This document shows, in pieces, positions 54,601 to 61,753 of a stretch of DNA of 64,000 nt. Source of the DNA: Streptomyces sp. CB02923 (lineage in GTDB: Bacteria; Actinomycetota; Actinomycetes; Streptomycetales; Streptomycetaceae); assembly GCF_001905005.1 (NCBI RefSeq), contig NZ_LWKZ01000004.1:70094-134093 (forward strand), given 5' to 3'. The first letter of the stretch is position 1. Each line of letters opens with the position of its first letter. A model generated the notes under the pieces. It did no database searches, was not told the DNA's origin, and saw only the letters and a list, made by a program, of their open reading frames with translations. The position numbers and the translations under genes are program-made.

Positions 54601-55197
54601 CGGGAGAGCCTGACCGCCGGCGCGAACGACGGGCAAGGTCTCAAGCCGAGCCCGCTGCTCCTGGGGATGGGGTGGCTCCTCGGCATGGGGAACAAGGTCG
54701 AGGTCTTCCACGCCGGGGACCAGTACACCGAGCAGCTCCGCAAAGACCACTCGATGGATTTCGTCCGCATGCAGATCCGCACCAAGGTCCTCGCGGGCAA
54801 ACCGGACGATTACAACGGCGGTTACAGCCTCATGGACAGAGAGGGGCCGTGGCGTCTGGTAAGCGACCTCGCAGATGTGTTGACGCTCGGCTACACGGGC
54901 AGAAATCAGGCAAGGAACACGGGCGGAAGATACGGCACCACGTCTTCCGTCTTCATCGGATCGTACACATACGAATTCAAGATCCTTTCGCGAGACGCCA
55001 AGTCCGGCAAGACCAGATTGGCGATCACGCTCTCGAACGACACCGATATCACTTCCTTTTTGCACCCGCCGGTGTGGAGGAAGGAAGTCGAGGATACTGT
55101 CCTCAACCCGCTCACCACATACGCGAACGAGCACAACCTGCCGGGCAGAAGGGTGCGGCAGATAGTGCGCTGGGAAGAGGATGCGATCATCCAGTGA
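51655..55197 (+). CDS. Large secreted ALF-repeat, coiled-coil protein with unique C-terminal domain
   Basis: 1180 residues from GTG 51655. Signal peptide about 1-44 (RLLCLSLLPSALVAGMLG, ending AVAA). Residues 55-235 hold four ALF repeats, each ending like DVRKFLADG or DVREFLAVG. Residues 240-600 are an Ala/Lys/Glu-rich coiled coil (AAAAAARARDAAANAA). Residues 610-800 have about five further ALF repeats (EFVREYLRTG, QISEFLRTG, KIRDFLAVG). A second coiled coil (805-960) ends in EEERRRKEAEEREQEE. The unique C-terminus 965-1180 is not repetitive (LTLGYTGRNQARNTGGRYG; WEEDAIIQ). Modular repeats plus a variable tip resemble a polymorphic-toxin or surface-effector layout. The next gene overlaps it. 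Confidence 0.88.
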   Translation: MKKCLRQSARSRKRYRLGTRLLCLSLLPSALVAGMLGTSPAVAAQAPDASTTARTRAVELWTTGGTYVKAAAEAALLGTDDDVRKFLADGFAFAELTDLNASATRLFQQSDATVREAAHAVLFKGSKEELVTFMKDGWKGPAETDLRIRATQITTTGGPAVKEAGQAALWGSVEDVRKFLEEKQYPARESDDRLRVTQIMTAGGPATKEAADTALRGTIKDVREFLAVGQNVARNRDHERATVTQLAEEAKQAGEVAKQQTAAAKKASKLAEEAAQLAKEKADEAARETEAAGKNATLAAGWAGRAADAAQQAASAAQEAIGAAQAANYAARMAADAAAKAASAASAAAAAAARARDAAANAANNAGKASAARRAAEDANTAAAAAEKSEEAASQVAKAARAVGDAADAALKASANADAAASAADQAGNYAGTASSEAARAKRWAATARAHAATSRRAAAAARDLAYEAADAAENARKMAHEAADHARKAGAAAKQAADHAGEAATAATESKAHAKAAKEAADKATAAVETARKVHAVAAKVEAEELRLRTDTGVQKARDAQRAEVLANRETAQQAEAARKADEDAKRLVAEAAEPGGDVADLAAKGRKVAVLAMKTRGPWSQAAARTALTGSDEFVREYLRTGWQQAVERDERARVQNLAVNSAYEDVRKAADTALKGDAKQISEFLRTGADEAARTGYSIRVTQLTGSGGPEVKAAANAVLQDGSITKIRDFLAVGQYTAQVTDENILATRLAGTGGAETKAAARIALEGDSYGLHEFIQNGQYSTARLDHLTAVHNAVIQQLISEAAVTAANAQKDAAGAALAAAEAAKSAVDAKKAADDADASQKKAKEYSVEADKYATAAEKSAAEAKKSAQAAEAAAKQAELDANRAEYEASRANLSAIQAGAEANSAYGAAARARDSAISAGRDAAAANFAFHEAYASYEVKVREEEERRRKEAEEREQEERDLSPTELLELQKMRESLTAGANDGQGLKPSPLLLGMGWLLGMGNKVEVFHAGDQYTEQLRKDHSMDFVRMQIRTKVLAGKPDDYNGGYSLMDREGPWRLVSDLADVLTLGYTGRNQARNTGGRYGTTSSVFIGSYTYEFKILSRDAKSGKTRLAITLSNDTDITSFLHPPVWRKEVEDTVLNPLTTYANEHNLPGRRVRQIVRWEEDAIIQ

Positions 55198-55631
55198 AGA
55201 CGATAGCCAAGCTGGCGATCCTGGGGTCCGTGCTGGCGTTGATCGGCGGTGGCTTCCTGCTGTTCCGCGTCATCCATGCGGCGGAGCCGTACAAGGCGGA
55301 ACGCGGTGACTTCGTCGGCTCCTGGGCCGGTCCGGGAGGTGCGCGGCTGACCGTGCGCGAGGACGGGACGGTGACCGGGGAGAAGGTGCCCAACGACTAC
55401 GCGGGTTCCGCCGGCGCGGCGACCGCCACCTTCAGCGGCAGCGGAACATGGACCATGGTGAAGAGGACGACCTCTCTCGCGAACCAGAAGATCGAGGTCA
55501 CCCTGCGCACCGGGCCCAAGCAGCAGGCCACCGTCGAAATGGGCGCGAACGGCCAGGGAGCCAAGGACGGCCTCTACATCCCGATGTCCGCGGAGACCGA
55601 GGAACGGATCGTCCTCAAGAAGGCTTCCTAG
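55194..55631 (+). CDS. Membrane-anchored small protein coupled to the ALF-repeat protein
   Basis: 145 residues from GTG 55194, overlapping the ALF gene stop (GTGA). One N-terminal membrane helix (AKLAILGSVLALIGGGFLLF, about residues 5-24), then a beta-rich outer domain: FVGSWAGPGGARLTVREDGTVTGEKVPNDYAG and GTWTMVKRTTSLANQKIEVTL, resembling small lipocalin-like/immunity-type domains of the FxGxWxGxxGxxLxLxxDGT form. No cysteine lipobox. Candidate immunity or partner protein, by position; no family recognised with certainty. A hairpin follows at 55708-55748. Confidence 0.75.
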   Translation: MKTIAKLAILGSVLALIGGGFLLFRVIHAAEPYKAERGDFVGSWAGPGGARLTVREDGTVTGEKVPNDYAGSAGAATATFSGSGTWTMVKRTTSLANQKIEVTLRTGPKQQATVEMGANGQGAKDGLYIPMSAETEERIVLKKAS

Positions 55632-56274
55632 CAAGCCCGAAGCCGACGAACAGCACCACCGGGCCACCGGCTGAACGACCTCGGCACCCGCGGTGAGTCG
55701 AACCTGACGCCGGTCTCGGCCCCTCGTTCCGAGGGGCCGGGGCCGGCGTTGCGCGTTGCCGAGGCCCTGCGCCTCAGGCCGCCCGGCCGGTCCTCGGGGG
55801 CTTCCGGTGGGAGTGGCCGGTAACCATCACGTCGGCGGCCGGTATGTATCCGGGATTCCGCGCAGATCCCGATCGAAAAGCGCCAATGACAACGCCGGAC
55901 ATCGCCCTGTTTGACCGTACCAACGAGTAACCCCGGGCTGAATCGAGCCACTGAGCCGAGGTAATTCCAGCCAATGTTGCGACCCCAAAGGCCCGCAATG
56001 TCGCCCTCCACTATCCCTTTACCGGACAAACAGCGGAGTGCCGGGCACCACGCTTCTTCCTATCACCCGGAGTTCCCCTTTCACCAGTCCGCGACCGGGG
56101 TGTTCACCCGCAAGCCGACGGGTGTTCCCGCGCGCGTTCCGCAGGACCCGCCGCGGCCGCCCCTCCGCCCCACGCGGCCCCTCGCGCCGCGCTCCCGGCG
56201 AAGCCCTGCGTGGTCCGCTCCTCGCCCCGCAACTCCCTGTTCAAACACGGCAGTTGATGACATACGTTTGTTCC
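55632..56274. other. Intergenic region after the ALF-repeat operon
   Basis: About 640 bp without a convincing gene. It includes a strong hairpin (55708-55748) and a lower-GC part (55830-56060). Open frames here have no family resemblance. Confidence 0.5.
55708..55748 (+). terminator. Terminator of the ALF-repeat operon
   Basis: Near-perfect 19-bp arms (55708-55726 / 55730-55748), two mismatches, loop TTC, 77 bp after the small membrane protein gene. Confidence 0.8.
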
Positions 56275-56687
56275 ATGACATTTATCGCCAAAGAACTCAA
56301 ATACTTCTCCGGCCAGGAGTTGCGGCGCTTCGCGACGATCGGTCCGGACGGGGGCCCGCAGGTGCGCCCCGTGGGCTTCCGGCTCAATGAGGACGGCTCG
56401 CTGGACATCGGTGGGCCCCACCTCAAGACCAGCCGGAAATACCGCAACACCCCAGCTCAGCACGGGGTTTGCCGGGTCGTGGACGACCTGGCACCGGAGG
56501 ACGATCCGGTCGCGGCCGGGTGGGGGCGGGGCGTGGAGATCCGCGGCGTCGCCGAGCTGCTGACCCTGGATGCTCCCCGATGTCGCCCGGCTACTTCAGC
56601 AACGACGTGATCCGCGTACACCCGCGGCGCGTCATCACCTGGAACCTTGAGGAAGCGGGGCGTACACAGGCCCGCGACATCACCTGA
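56275..56687 (+). pseudogene. PPOX-class F420/flavin-dependent oxidoreductase, frameshifted
   Basis: Reads MTFIAKELKYFSGQELRRFA from ATG 56275, then ATIGPDGGPQVRPVGFRL and RKYRNTPAQHGVCRVVDDLAP, as in PPOX-class F420-dependent enzymes. At 56575-56578 the frame is lost: the first frame ends in DAPRCRPAT, while the frame +2 continues properly with MSPGYFSNDVIRVHPRRVITWNLEEAG to 56687. Adding one C to the CCCC run would restore LDAPPMSPGYFSN and a 137-residue protein, the family length. Either a real disruption or a sequencing error in the homopolymer. Confidence 0.82.
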
Positions 56688-56896
56688 CGGCCACCGTCAG
56701 CCCCTCACGCCGGGCCGACGCCGACGTGTCGGCCTGGTCCGCGTCTTGACGGTTTCCCACGAACGGCATAGAGCCGGGCCGCCAGAATACGCACTTGACG
56801 GATTTAGCACATTCAAGTTTTGCTGGATCAGGTTGGTGACCTTGCTCGTTGCGATGACAATGAGCCATCTGGCATCAGTGAGGTAAGGGGGAGGGC
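56688..56896. other. A/T-rich leader region of the response regulator gene
   Basis: About 210 bp of low GC. TTGACG at 56796-56801 is a possible -35 element, without a good -10 at 17 bp. The gene start at 56897 has GGGGGAGG upstream. Confidence 0.35.
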
Positions 56897-57586
56897 ATGC
56901 GTGTCCTGGTGGTGGAGGACGAGCAAGAAACCGCACAACCACTGATCCAAGGGCTTGAACGTCACGGGCATGACACCATTGCAGCTGCAACCGGTGCGCA
57001 GGCTCTCGACGCGTACCCGCACGCAGAGTTGGTCCTGCTCGATATCGGCTTGCCGGACATGGACGGACTCGAGGTGTGCCGCCGCATGCGATCGGCCGAC
57101 GACACGCCGATCATCGCGTTCACCGACACCGGCGCCGAAGTCGACAAGATCCTGGGCCTGCAGGCCGGCTCCGACGACTGTCTCAGCAAGCCCTACGTCT
57201 TCCGCGAGCTCATGGCCCGGGTGGAGGCCGTGATGCGGCGCGTCCGGCCGCAGGTGATCTGCAAGCCGGAGGAGCCGAAAAGCGCCATCCTGAGCGGGCC
57301 GCTGCTCATCGACGCCGCGACCCGCCAGGTCTGGCTGGCGCGGCAGCAGGTCGAGATGACGCGCAAGGAGTTCGACCTGCTGCACTACCTCGCCAGCCGC
57401 CCCGGTGAGGTCCTCCCCCGGCACCGGCTCATGGTCGACGTGTGGGACTACCCCGCGGACCGCAAGATCGGTCTCCAGAGCAGCCGGACGATCGACACCC
57501 ATGTCAGCGCTCTGCGCCGGAAGTTGGGCAGCTGCTGGATCTGCACGATCCGCGGGATCGGCTTCAGCTTCCGCCAGCAGCAGTGA
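56897..57586 (+). CDS. OmpR-family response regulator, no adjacent kinase
   Basis: 229 residues. Receiver domain 1-120: acidic pocket VVEDE, phospho-Asp49 in LVLLDIGLPDMDG, Thr76 in IIAFTD, Lys98 in CLSKPY. Winged-helix effector 130-229: RQQVEMTRKEFDLLHYLASRPGEVLPRHRLM and SSRTIDTHVSALRRKLG, then IRGIGFSF. No histidine kinase gene is adjacent, as in JadR1-like regulators of polyketide clusters, so it may be pathway-specific. The ligand or partner is unknown. Confidence 0.93.
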   Translation: MRVLVVEDEQETAQPLIQGLERHGHDTIAAATGAQALDAYPHAELVLLDIGLPDMDGLEVCRRMRSADDTPIIAFTDTGAEVDKILGLQAGSDDCLSKPYVFRELMARVEAVMRRVRPQVICKPEEPKSAILSGPLLIDAATRQVWLARQQVEMTRKEFDLLHYLASRPGEVLPRHRLMVDVWDYPADRKIGLQSSRTIDTHVSALRRKLGSCWICTIRGIGFSFRQQQ

Positions 57587-57608
57587 GCGACCGGGGCCGG
57601 AGGAGGTC

Positions 57609-58229
57609 TCAGGCACGCGTGGCCCGGTCCAGGAGGCGCGCCAGTTCCTCAGGGGCCTGGACACCGGAGACCGGCGGCGCTCCGTCGATGACGAGCGAGG
57701 GCACACCCGTCACGCCGAGTTGCGCGCCGCGCTCCTCGTCGTCCCGTACACGGGCGGCGTAGGCATCGCCCCTCAGCACGTCTCGCACCCGGTCGGCGTC
57801 AAGACCTGCCTCAGTTGCGAGAGTTACGAGGCACCGGGGGTCGGCGATATTGCGGCCCTCGGTGTGGTAACCGTACAAAAATCGCTCGACGACCGCGTCC
57901 GCCAGCCCCGCGTCGGCACCGAGGTGGACCAGGCGGTGGGCGTCGAAGGTGTTGACCGGCCTGGCCTTGTGGAGAGCGAGCTCCAGGCCCTCGGCGGCAC
58001 CCGCGTCCTGGATCCGGGCGACCCGGGCGGCTCCCTTGGCCGCGTCCCCCTGATACATCATGATCGTCTCTGCGGCGGTCGGGCCGGGCTCCGGGTCCCC
58101 GTCCGGGGCGAGTTCACGGCTGCGCCAGACGACCTCGACATCGTCGCGGCCCGCCAGCACGCCGTCCAGGCGCCGCTTGCCGATGAAGCACCAGGGGCAC
58201 AGAACATCGAAGAAGATCTCAACTCGCAT
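57609..58229 (-). CDS. DsbA-family oxidoreductase, FrnE type
   Basis: 206 residues. N-terminal CPWC in EIFFDVLCPWCFIGKRRLDGVL (residues 11-14) is the thioredoxin-type active site; the inserted helical domain holds NTFDAHRLVHLGADAGL, and the cis-Pro loop is GVTGVPSLVIDG near 173-184. It is a cytosolic thiol-disulfide oxidoreductase or isomerase of the FrnE family, first named from the frenolicin polyketide cluster. Here too it sits near type II PKS genes. No signal peptide. Confidence 0.92.
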   Translation of the reverse strand: MRVEIFFDVLCPWCFIGKRRLDGVLAGRDDVEVVWRSRELAPDGDPEPGPTAAETIMMYQGDAAKGAARVARIQDAGAAEGLELALHKARPVNTFDAHRLVHLGADAGLADAVVERFLYGYHTEGRNIADPRCLVTLATEAGLDADRVRDVLRGDAYAARVRDDEERGAQLGVTGVPSLVIDGAPPVSGVQAPEELARLLDRATRA

Positions 58230-58282
58230 GGTTCTTCCGTCTTTCTCTTTCGGGTTCCGGCCAGGATCCGGCCTGGGACGGG

Positions 58283-59875
58283 TTACTCGCCGACCGGCAC
58301 ATGGGCTGCCGCGCCCCCTTGCCCGGCCTGCTCCGGCGCCTCGGACTGCCGGGCGTCCTTACGGGGCTTACGGGCCAGGGTCAGAGTCACCAGGGCGAGG
58401 CCGAGCAGGAGCGGGAGCAGGATGAGCGCGTGGACGTGGACGCTGTGGGTGAACGCGTCGCGGGCGGCCTCGGCCAGCCGCTCCCCGAGCGCTCCCGGAA
58501 GCTGCCGCGCCGCTTCGAGCGCCGCGGGAAGGGTTTCACCGGCGCGCCCGGCGAGCCCGGCGGGGACGCCGTCGGGCATGTGGCCGGCCAGGTGGCCGCC
58601 GTACACGGCGGTCGCGATGCTGCCCAGAACGGCGATGCCCAGCGCGCCGCCCAGTTCCCCACCGGTCTCGGAGACGGCCGAGGCGGCACCGGCACGCTCG
58701 GGGGGCGCCGACCCGACGACCAGGCCGGTGCCCAGTGCCATGAACGGGGTCAGCCCCGCGAAGAGCAGCACCGAGCCGAGGACGATGAAGACCGGGCTCC
58801 TGTCGGCCTGGGTGAGCGAGATCGGCCCCAGGCAGGCGAAGAGGGCCCCGGCGCTCATCAGGACGGCGGGCGGGAAGCGGCTCGCGAGGCTGGAGACCAG
58901 CAGGGCGACGACCGTCCCGGAAATCGCTGTGGGCAGCTGCCACAGGCCGGCCGTCATCGGGGGGAAGCCCAGCACGAGCTGGAGGTACTGCGAGGTCAGC
59001 AGGCTGGTGCCGAACAGCAGCATGCCGACCACGATCATGCCGACGGCCGACACCGCGAAGGCGGGGATGCGGAACAGGCTCACGTCGAGCAGCGGGTTGG
59101 CCCGCCGTCGCTGACGGCGGACGAAGGCCACGCCGATGAGCAGACCGGCCGCGATGGCGGCCAGGGACGTCGGGTCGGGGCCGTGGGCGGCGAGGTTCTT
59201 GATCCCGTACACGATCGCCAGCGGCGTCAGCAGGGACATCACGACGCTGATCAGGTCCAGCGGGCCGGACTTGGCGGAGCGGAACTCCGGCATCAGGAAG
59301 GGGCCGGCGACCAGCAGCAGCACCATGGTCGGAACCGTGAGCAGGAAGACCGAGCCCCACCAGAAGGACTGCAGCAGCACGCCGCCGACCAGCGGCCCCA
59401 GCGCCCCGCCGCCCATGAAGCTCATCATCCAGATGGTGATGGCGAGGGTCCGCTGCCTGGTGTCGAGGAACATGTGGCGGATGATGGACAGCGAGGCCGG
59501 CGCCAGGGACGCGGCGGCCAGGCCCTGGATCGCCCGCGCGGCGATGAGCATGCCCGCGCTGGTGGAGCAGGCCGCGAATACCGAGGCGGCGGTGAAGATG
59601 ACGGCACCGCTCAGCAGGATGCGGCGGTGGCCCAGCCGGTCGCCGAGCGTGCCCCAGGTGATCAGGGCGCCCGCGACCATGAAGCCGTAGATGTCGGTGA
59701 TCCACAGCAGTTGGGGGCCGCTGGGGTCCAGGTCCCGGCTCAGCGTCGGCAGGGCCAGGTACAGCACGGTCATGTTCATCATGACCAGCACGGCGGGAAT
59801 GCCCAGGATCGCCAGGGCGGTCCACTCGCGGACGCCTGCCCTGGCAGGGGGCTGGGCGGGGGGCTTGCTTGGCAC
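58283..59875 (-). CDS. MFS drug-efflux transporter, DHA2 (14-helix) family
   Basis: 530 residues from GTG 59875, which has AGAAGAGG 6 nt upstream; a GTG at 59896 overlapping the quinone oxidoreductase stop is an alternative. Motif A GTLGDRLGHRRILLSG lies after helix 2, and the DHA2 pattern WIVTAYxL-like reads LLWITDIYGFMVAGALI. Fourteen predicted helices, ending in LLPLLLGLALVTLTLA. Exporters of this type give resistance to dyes and antibiotics, and one next to a polyketide cluster could export its product. Co-transcribed with the upstream oxidoreductase gene. Confidence 0.92.
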   Translation of the reverse strand: MPSKPPAQPPARAGVREWTALAILGIPAVLVMMNMTVLYLALPTLSRDLDPSGPQLLWITDIYGFMVAGALITWGTLGDRLGHRRILLSGAVIFTAASVFAACSTSAGMLIAARAIQGLAAASLAPASLSIIRHMFLDTRQRTLAITIWMMSFMGGGALGPLVGGVLLQSFWWGSVFLLTVPTMVLLLVAGPFLMPEFRSAKSGPLDLISVVMSLLTPLAIVYGIKNLAAHGPDPTSLAAIAAGLLIGVAFVRRQRRRANPLLDVSLFRIPAFAVSAVGMIVVGMLLFGTSLLTSQYLQLVLGFPPMTAGLWQLPTAISGTVVALLVSSLASRFPPAVLMSAGALFACLGPISLTQADRSPVFIVLGSVLLFAGLTPFMALGTGLVVGSAPPERAGAASAVSETGGELGGALGIAVLGSIATAVYGGHLAGHMPDGVPAGLAGRAGETLPAALEAARQLPGALGERLAEAARDAFTHSVHVHALILLPLLLGLALVTLTLARKPRKDARQSEAPEQAGQGGAAAHVPVGE

Positions 59876-59888
59876 GGAGAGCCTCTTC

Positions 59889-60872
59889 TCAGTCACGCGT
59901 ACCGGCGCCGCTGAGGAGCAGCGTCTTGCCGGTCGTGCGGCGGTTCTCGATCGCCGCGTGCGCGGCGGCCGCCTCGGACAGGGGGAAGGTCTGGCCGATG
60001 ACGGGGCGCAGCTTCTTGTCGGCGGCCAGGGCGAGCGCGTCCGCGATGAGGGTGCGCGCATCGGTGGGGCTCGGGGGCCCGGCCAGCCCGATGACGCGGA
60101 CGGAGCGTGCGTCGAGGTCGGTCTCGTCGAGCTCGGCGTCGGCTCCGCTGGCCACGCCGTACAGGCTGATGCGTCCGCCGTCGCGCAGGGCTGCGGCCGC
60201 GTCGGTGCCGATGCGTCCGCCCACGCCGTCGAAGACGAGGTCGAGGCCCTTGCCGCCGGTGGCCTCGGTGACCTCCCGCAGCCACCCGGGCCGGGAGTAG
60301 TCGACGTAGGCGGCCGCGCCGAGCGACGTGACCAGCTCTGCCTTGTGCGCACCGCGCGCGGCGCCGATGACGTGCGCTCCGGCGTCCGCCGCGAGCTGCA
60401 CGAGGAGGCTGCCGACGCCTCCTCCCGCCGCCTCCACGAGCACCTGTTCGCCGGGCTGGACCGCCGCCTGGCGGAAGAGCATGAGCGCGGTGCGCCCGTC
60501 GGCCAGCAACGCGGTCGCCTCGGCGAGGTCGAGTCCCGGGGGTACGGGGACGACGTCCTCGGCGCGGGCCAGGGCGAGTTCGGCGTAGCCGCCCTCGCCG
60601 CCGGTGGTGGTGACCACGGTGGTGCCCACGAGGGCGGGGTCCGTGTCCGGGCCGGCGGCGATGACGCGGCCGCCCACGCCGTTGCCCGGTACGCGCGGCA
60701 GCTGCGGCTTGCCGAACGGGCCGTTGCCGGTCCGCATTTGGGTCTCGACGAAGGTGATGCTCGCGCACTTCACCTCGACCAGCACCTGACCGGGCCCGGC
60801 GACGGGGTCCTCGACGTCCTTCAACCGCAGGACCTCCGGACCGCCGAACTCCTCCATCGTCACAGCGCGCAT
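59889..60872 (-). CDS. Zinc-independent quinone oxidoreductase (MDR family)
   Basis: 327 residues from ATG 60872 with GGAGGACTC upstream. MDR/QOR family: MRAVTMEEFGGPEVLRLKDV, PRVPGNGVGGRVIAAGPD, the nucleotide-binding VLVEAAGGGVGSLLVQLAADAGAHVIGAARG, and the C-terminal DALALAADKKLRPVIGQTFPLSEAAAAHAA. No zinc-ligand Cys/His set, as in QOR. It reduces quinones with NADPH. Divergent from the TetR gene across an 83-bp gap with an inverted repeat, so probably TetR-controlled together with the MFS gene. Confidence 0.93.
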   Translation of the reverse strand: MRAVTMEEFGGPEVLRLKDVEDPVAGPGQVLVEVKCASITFVETQMRTGNGPFGKPQLPRVPGNGVGGRVIAAGPDTDPALVGTTVVTTTGGEGGYAELALARAEDVVPVPPGLDLAEATALLADGRTALMLFRQAAVQPGEQVLVEAAGGGVGSLLVQLAADAGAHVIGAARGAHKAELVTSLGAAAYVDYSRPGWLREVTEATGGKGLDLVFDGVGGRIGTDAAAALRDGGRISLYGVASGADAELDETDLDARSVRVIGLAGPPSPTDARTLIADALALAADKKLRPVIGQTFPLSEAAAAHAAIENRRTTGKTLLLSGAGTRD

Positions 60873-60887
60873 GAGTCCTCCAAACGG

Positions 60888-60913
60888 ATAGATTCGCTTC
60901 GTTTGAAATCTAT
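60888..60913. promoter_or_regulatory. TetR operator between QOR and TetR genes
   Basis: Inverted repeat ATAGATT (60888-60894) and AATCTAT (60907-60913) with a 12-nt spacer, and a longer pair GATTCGCT / AGCGAATC at 60891-60898 and 60919-60926. The A/T-rich TATAAC at 60911-60916 may be the TetR-gene -10. Confidence 0.65.
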
Positions 60914-60955
60914 AACGGAGCGAATCGCTTCGCAATGCGGTCTAGAGTGAGAACC

Positions 60956-61633
60956 ATGGTTCGCAGGGCCCCTCGGCAGGCAGAAGCCGAACGCAACGAC
61001 CGCGCGCTGCTCGAAGCGGCGAAGAAGGTCCTCGTCTCGGACGGCACCCGCGCCTCCGTGGCGGCTATCGCCGAGCGCGCGGGCGTGGGCATCGCCACGC
61101 TCTACCGCCGCTACTCCTCCAAGGACGAACTCTTCCAGCGCCTGTGCGCGCTGGCACTCGGCCAGTGGATCGACGCCGCCGAGCACGGGCTCAAGCACGA
61201 CGAGCCCTGGGAAGGGCTCGTCCACTACGTCACCGCCAGCGTCGAGTTCAGCGGCGGCGCCCTCGGACCGCTGGCCGGCACGATCGCCATCACCGAAGAG
61301 ATGGCCGCGGAGTTCGAACGCGCCGACCGGCTGGCCCAGGCGCTGGTAACCCGCGTACACGAGGCGGGCGCGCTCCGGCCGGACGTCACCCTGGAGGACA
61401 TCAGCCTGCTGATCGAGCAGCTCGGAAAGCTCTCCCTGGTCGATCAGTTCGAGCGCCAGGGCCGTACGGACCTCCTCGACGAGGCCCGCGCCGCCCACGC
61501 GCGCGTGATCGCCATCGCGCTCGACGGCCTCCGGGCCGCACACCGGCACCCGCTGCCCGGCCGGCCACCACGCCCCGGCCTGCTCGCCGAACGCTGGGCC
61601 GAGGACTCCGGACCGGCCGGCAAGAGGGCCTGA
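60956..61633 (+). CDS. TetR-family regulator
   Basis: 225 residues from ATG 60956. HTH at about 13-60: RNDRALLEAAKKVLVSDGTRASVAAIAERAGVGIATLYRRYSSKDELF. The ligand domain is helical, with GLVHYVTASVEFSGGALGP and LIEQLGKLSLVD, resembling the QacR/AcrR group. Likely represses the divergent quinone-oxidoreductase/MFS pair and itself. Its stop is inside a run of inverted repeats. Confidence 0.93.
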   Translation: MVRRAPRQAEAERNDRALLEAAKKVLVSDGTRASVAAIAERAGVGIATLYRRYSSKDELFQRLCALALGQWIDAAEHGLKHDEPWEGLVHYVTASVEFSGGALGPLAGTIAITEEMAAEFERADRLAQALVTRVHEAGALRPDVTLEDISLLIEQLGKLSLVDQFERQGRTDLLDEARAAHARVIAIALDGLRAAHRHPLPGRPPRPGLLAERWAEDSGPAGKRA

Positions 61634-61680
61634 GGATTCCTGAGGGCTCCTCAGGAATCCTCAGGGCTCCTCAGGAATCC
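61631..61680. terminator. Overlapping hairpins after the TetR gene
   Basis: TGAGGATTCCTGAGG (61631-61645) pairs with CCTCAGGAATCCTCA (61649-61663), loop GCT. The unit TCAGGAATCCTCAGGGCTCC repeats nearly twice, so several alternative stems can form. The first arm includes the TetR stop codon. Confidence 0.8.
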
Positions 61681-61753
61681 TGAGGACTTCCGAGGATTCC
61701 TCCCGCTGATTCCGCTGCCGACGACGTCCACGACCCGGCAGCCGTCGGAAGCG

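Noticed and set aside
55628..56029. A 133-codon minus-strand frame in the gap after the ALF operon
   Set aside because: No ribosome site or family resemblance, it overlaps a terminator hairpin, and the composition is typical of noncoding shadow.
59897..60352. N-terminal extension of the MFS protein into the quinone-oxidoreductase gene
   Set aside because: The extension is the reverse-frame shadow of the MDR gene. Starts at 59875 or 59896 give a normal DHA2 transporter.
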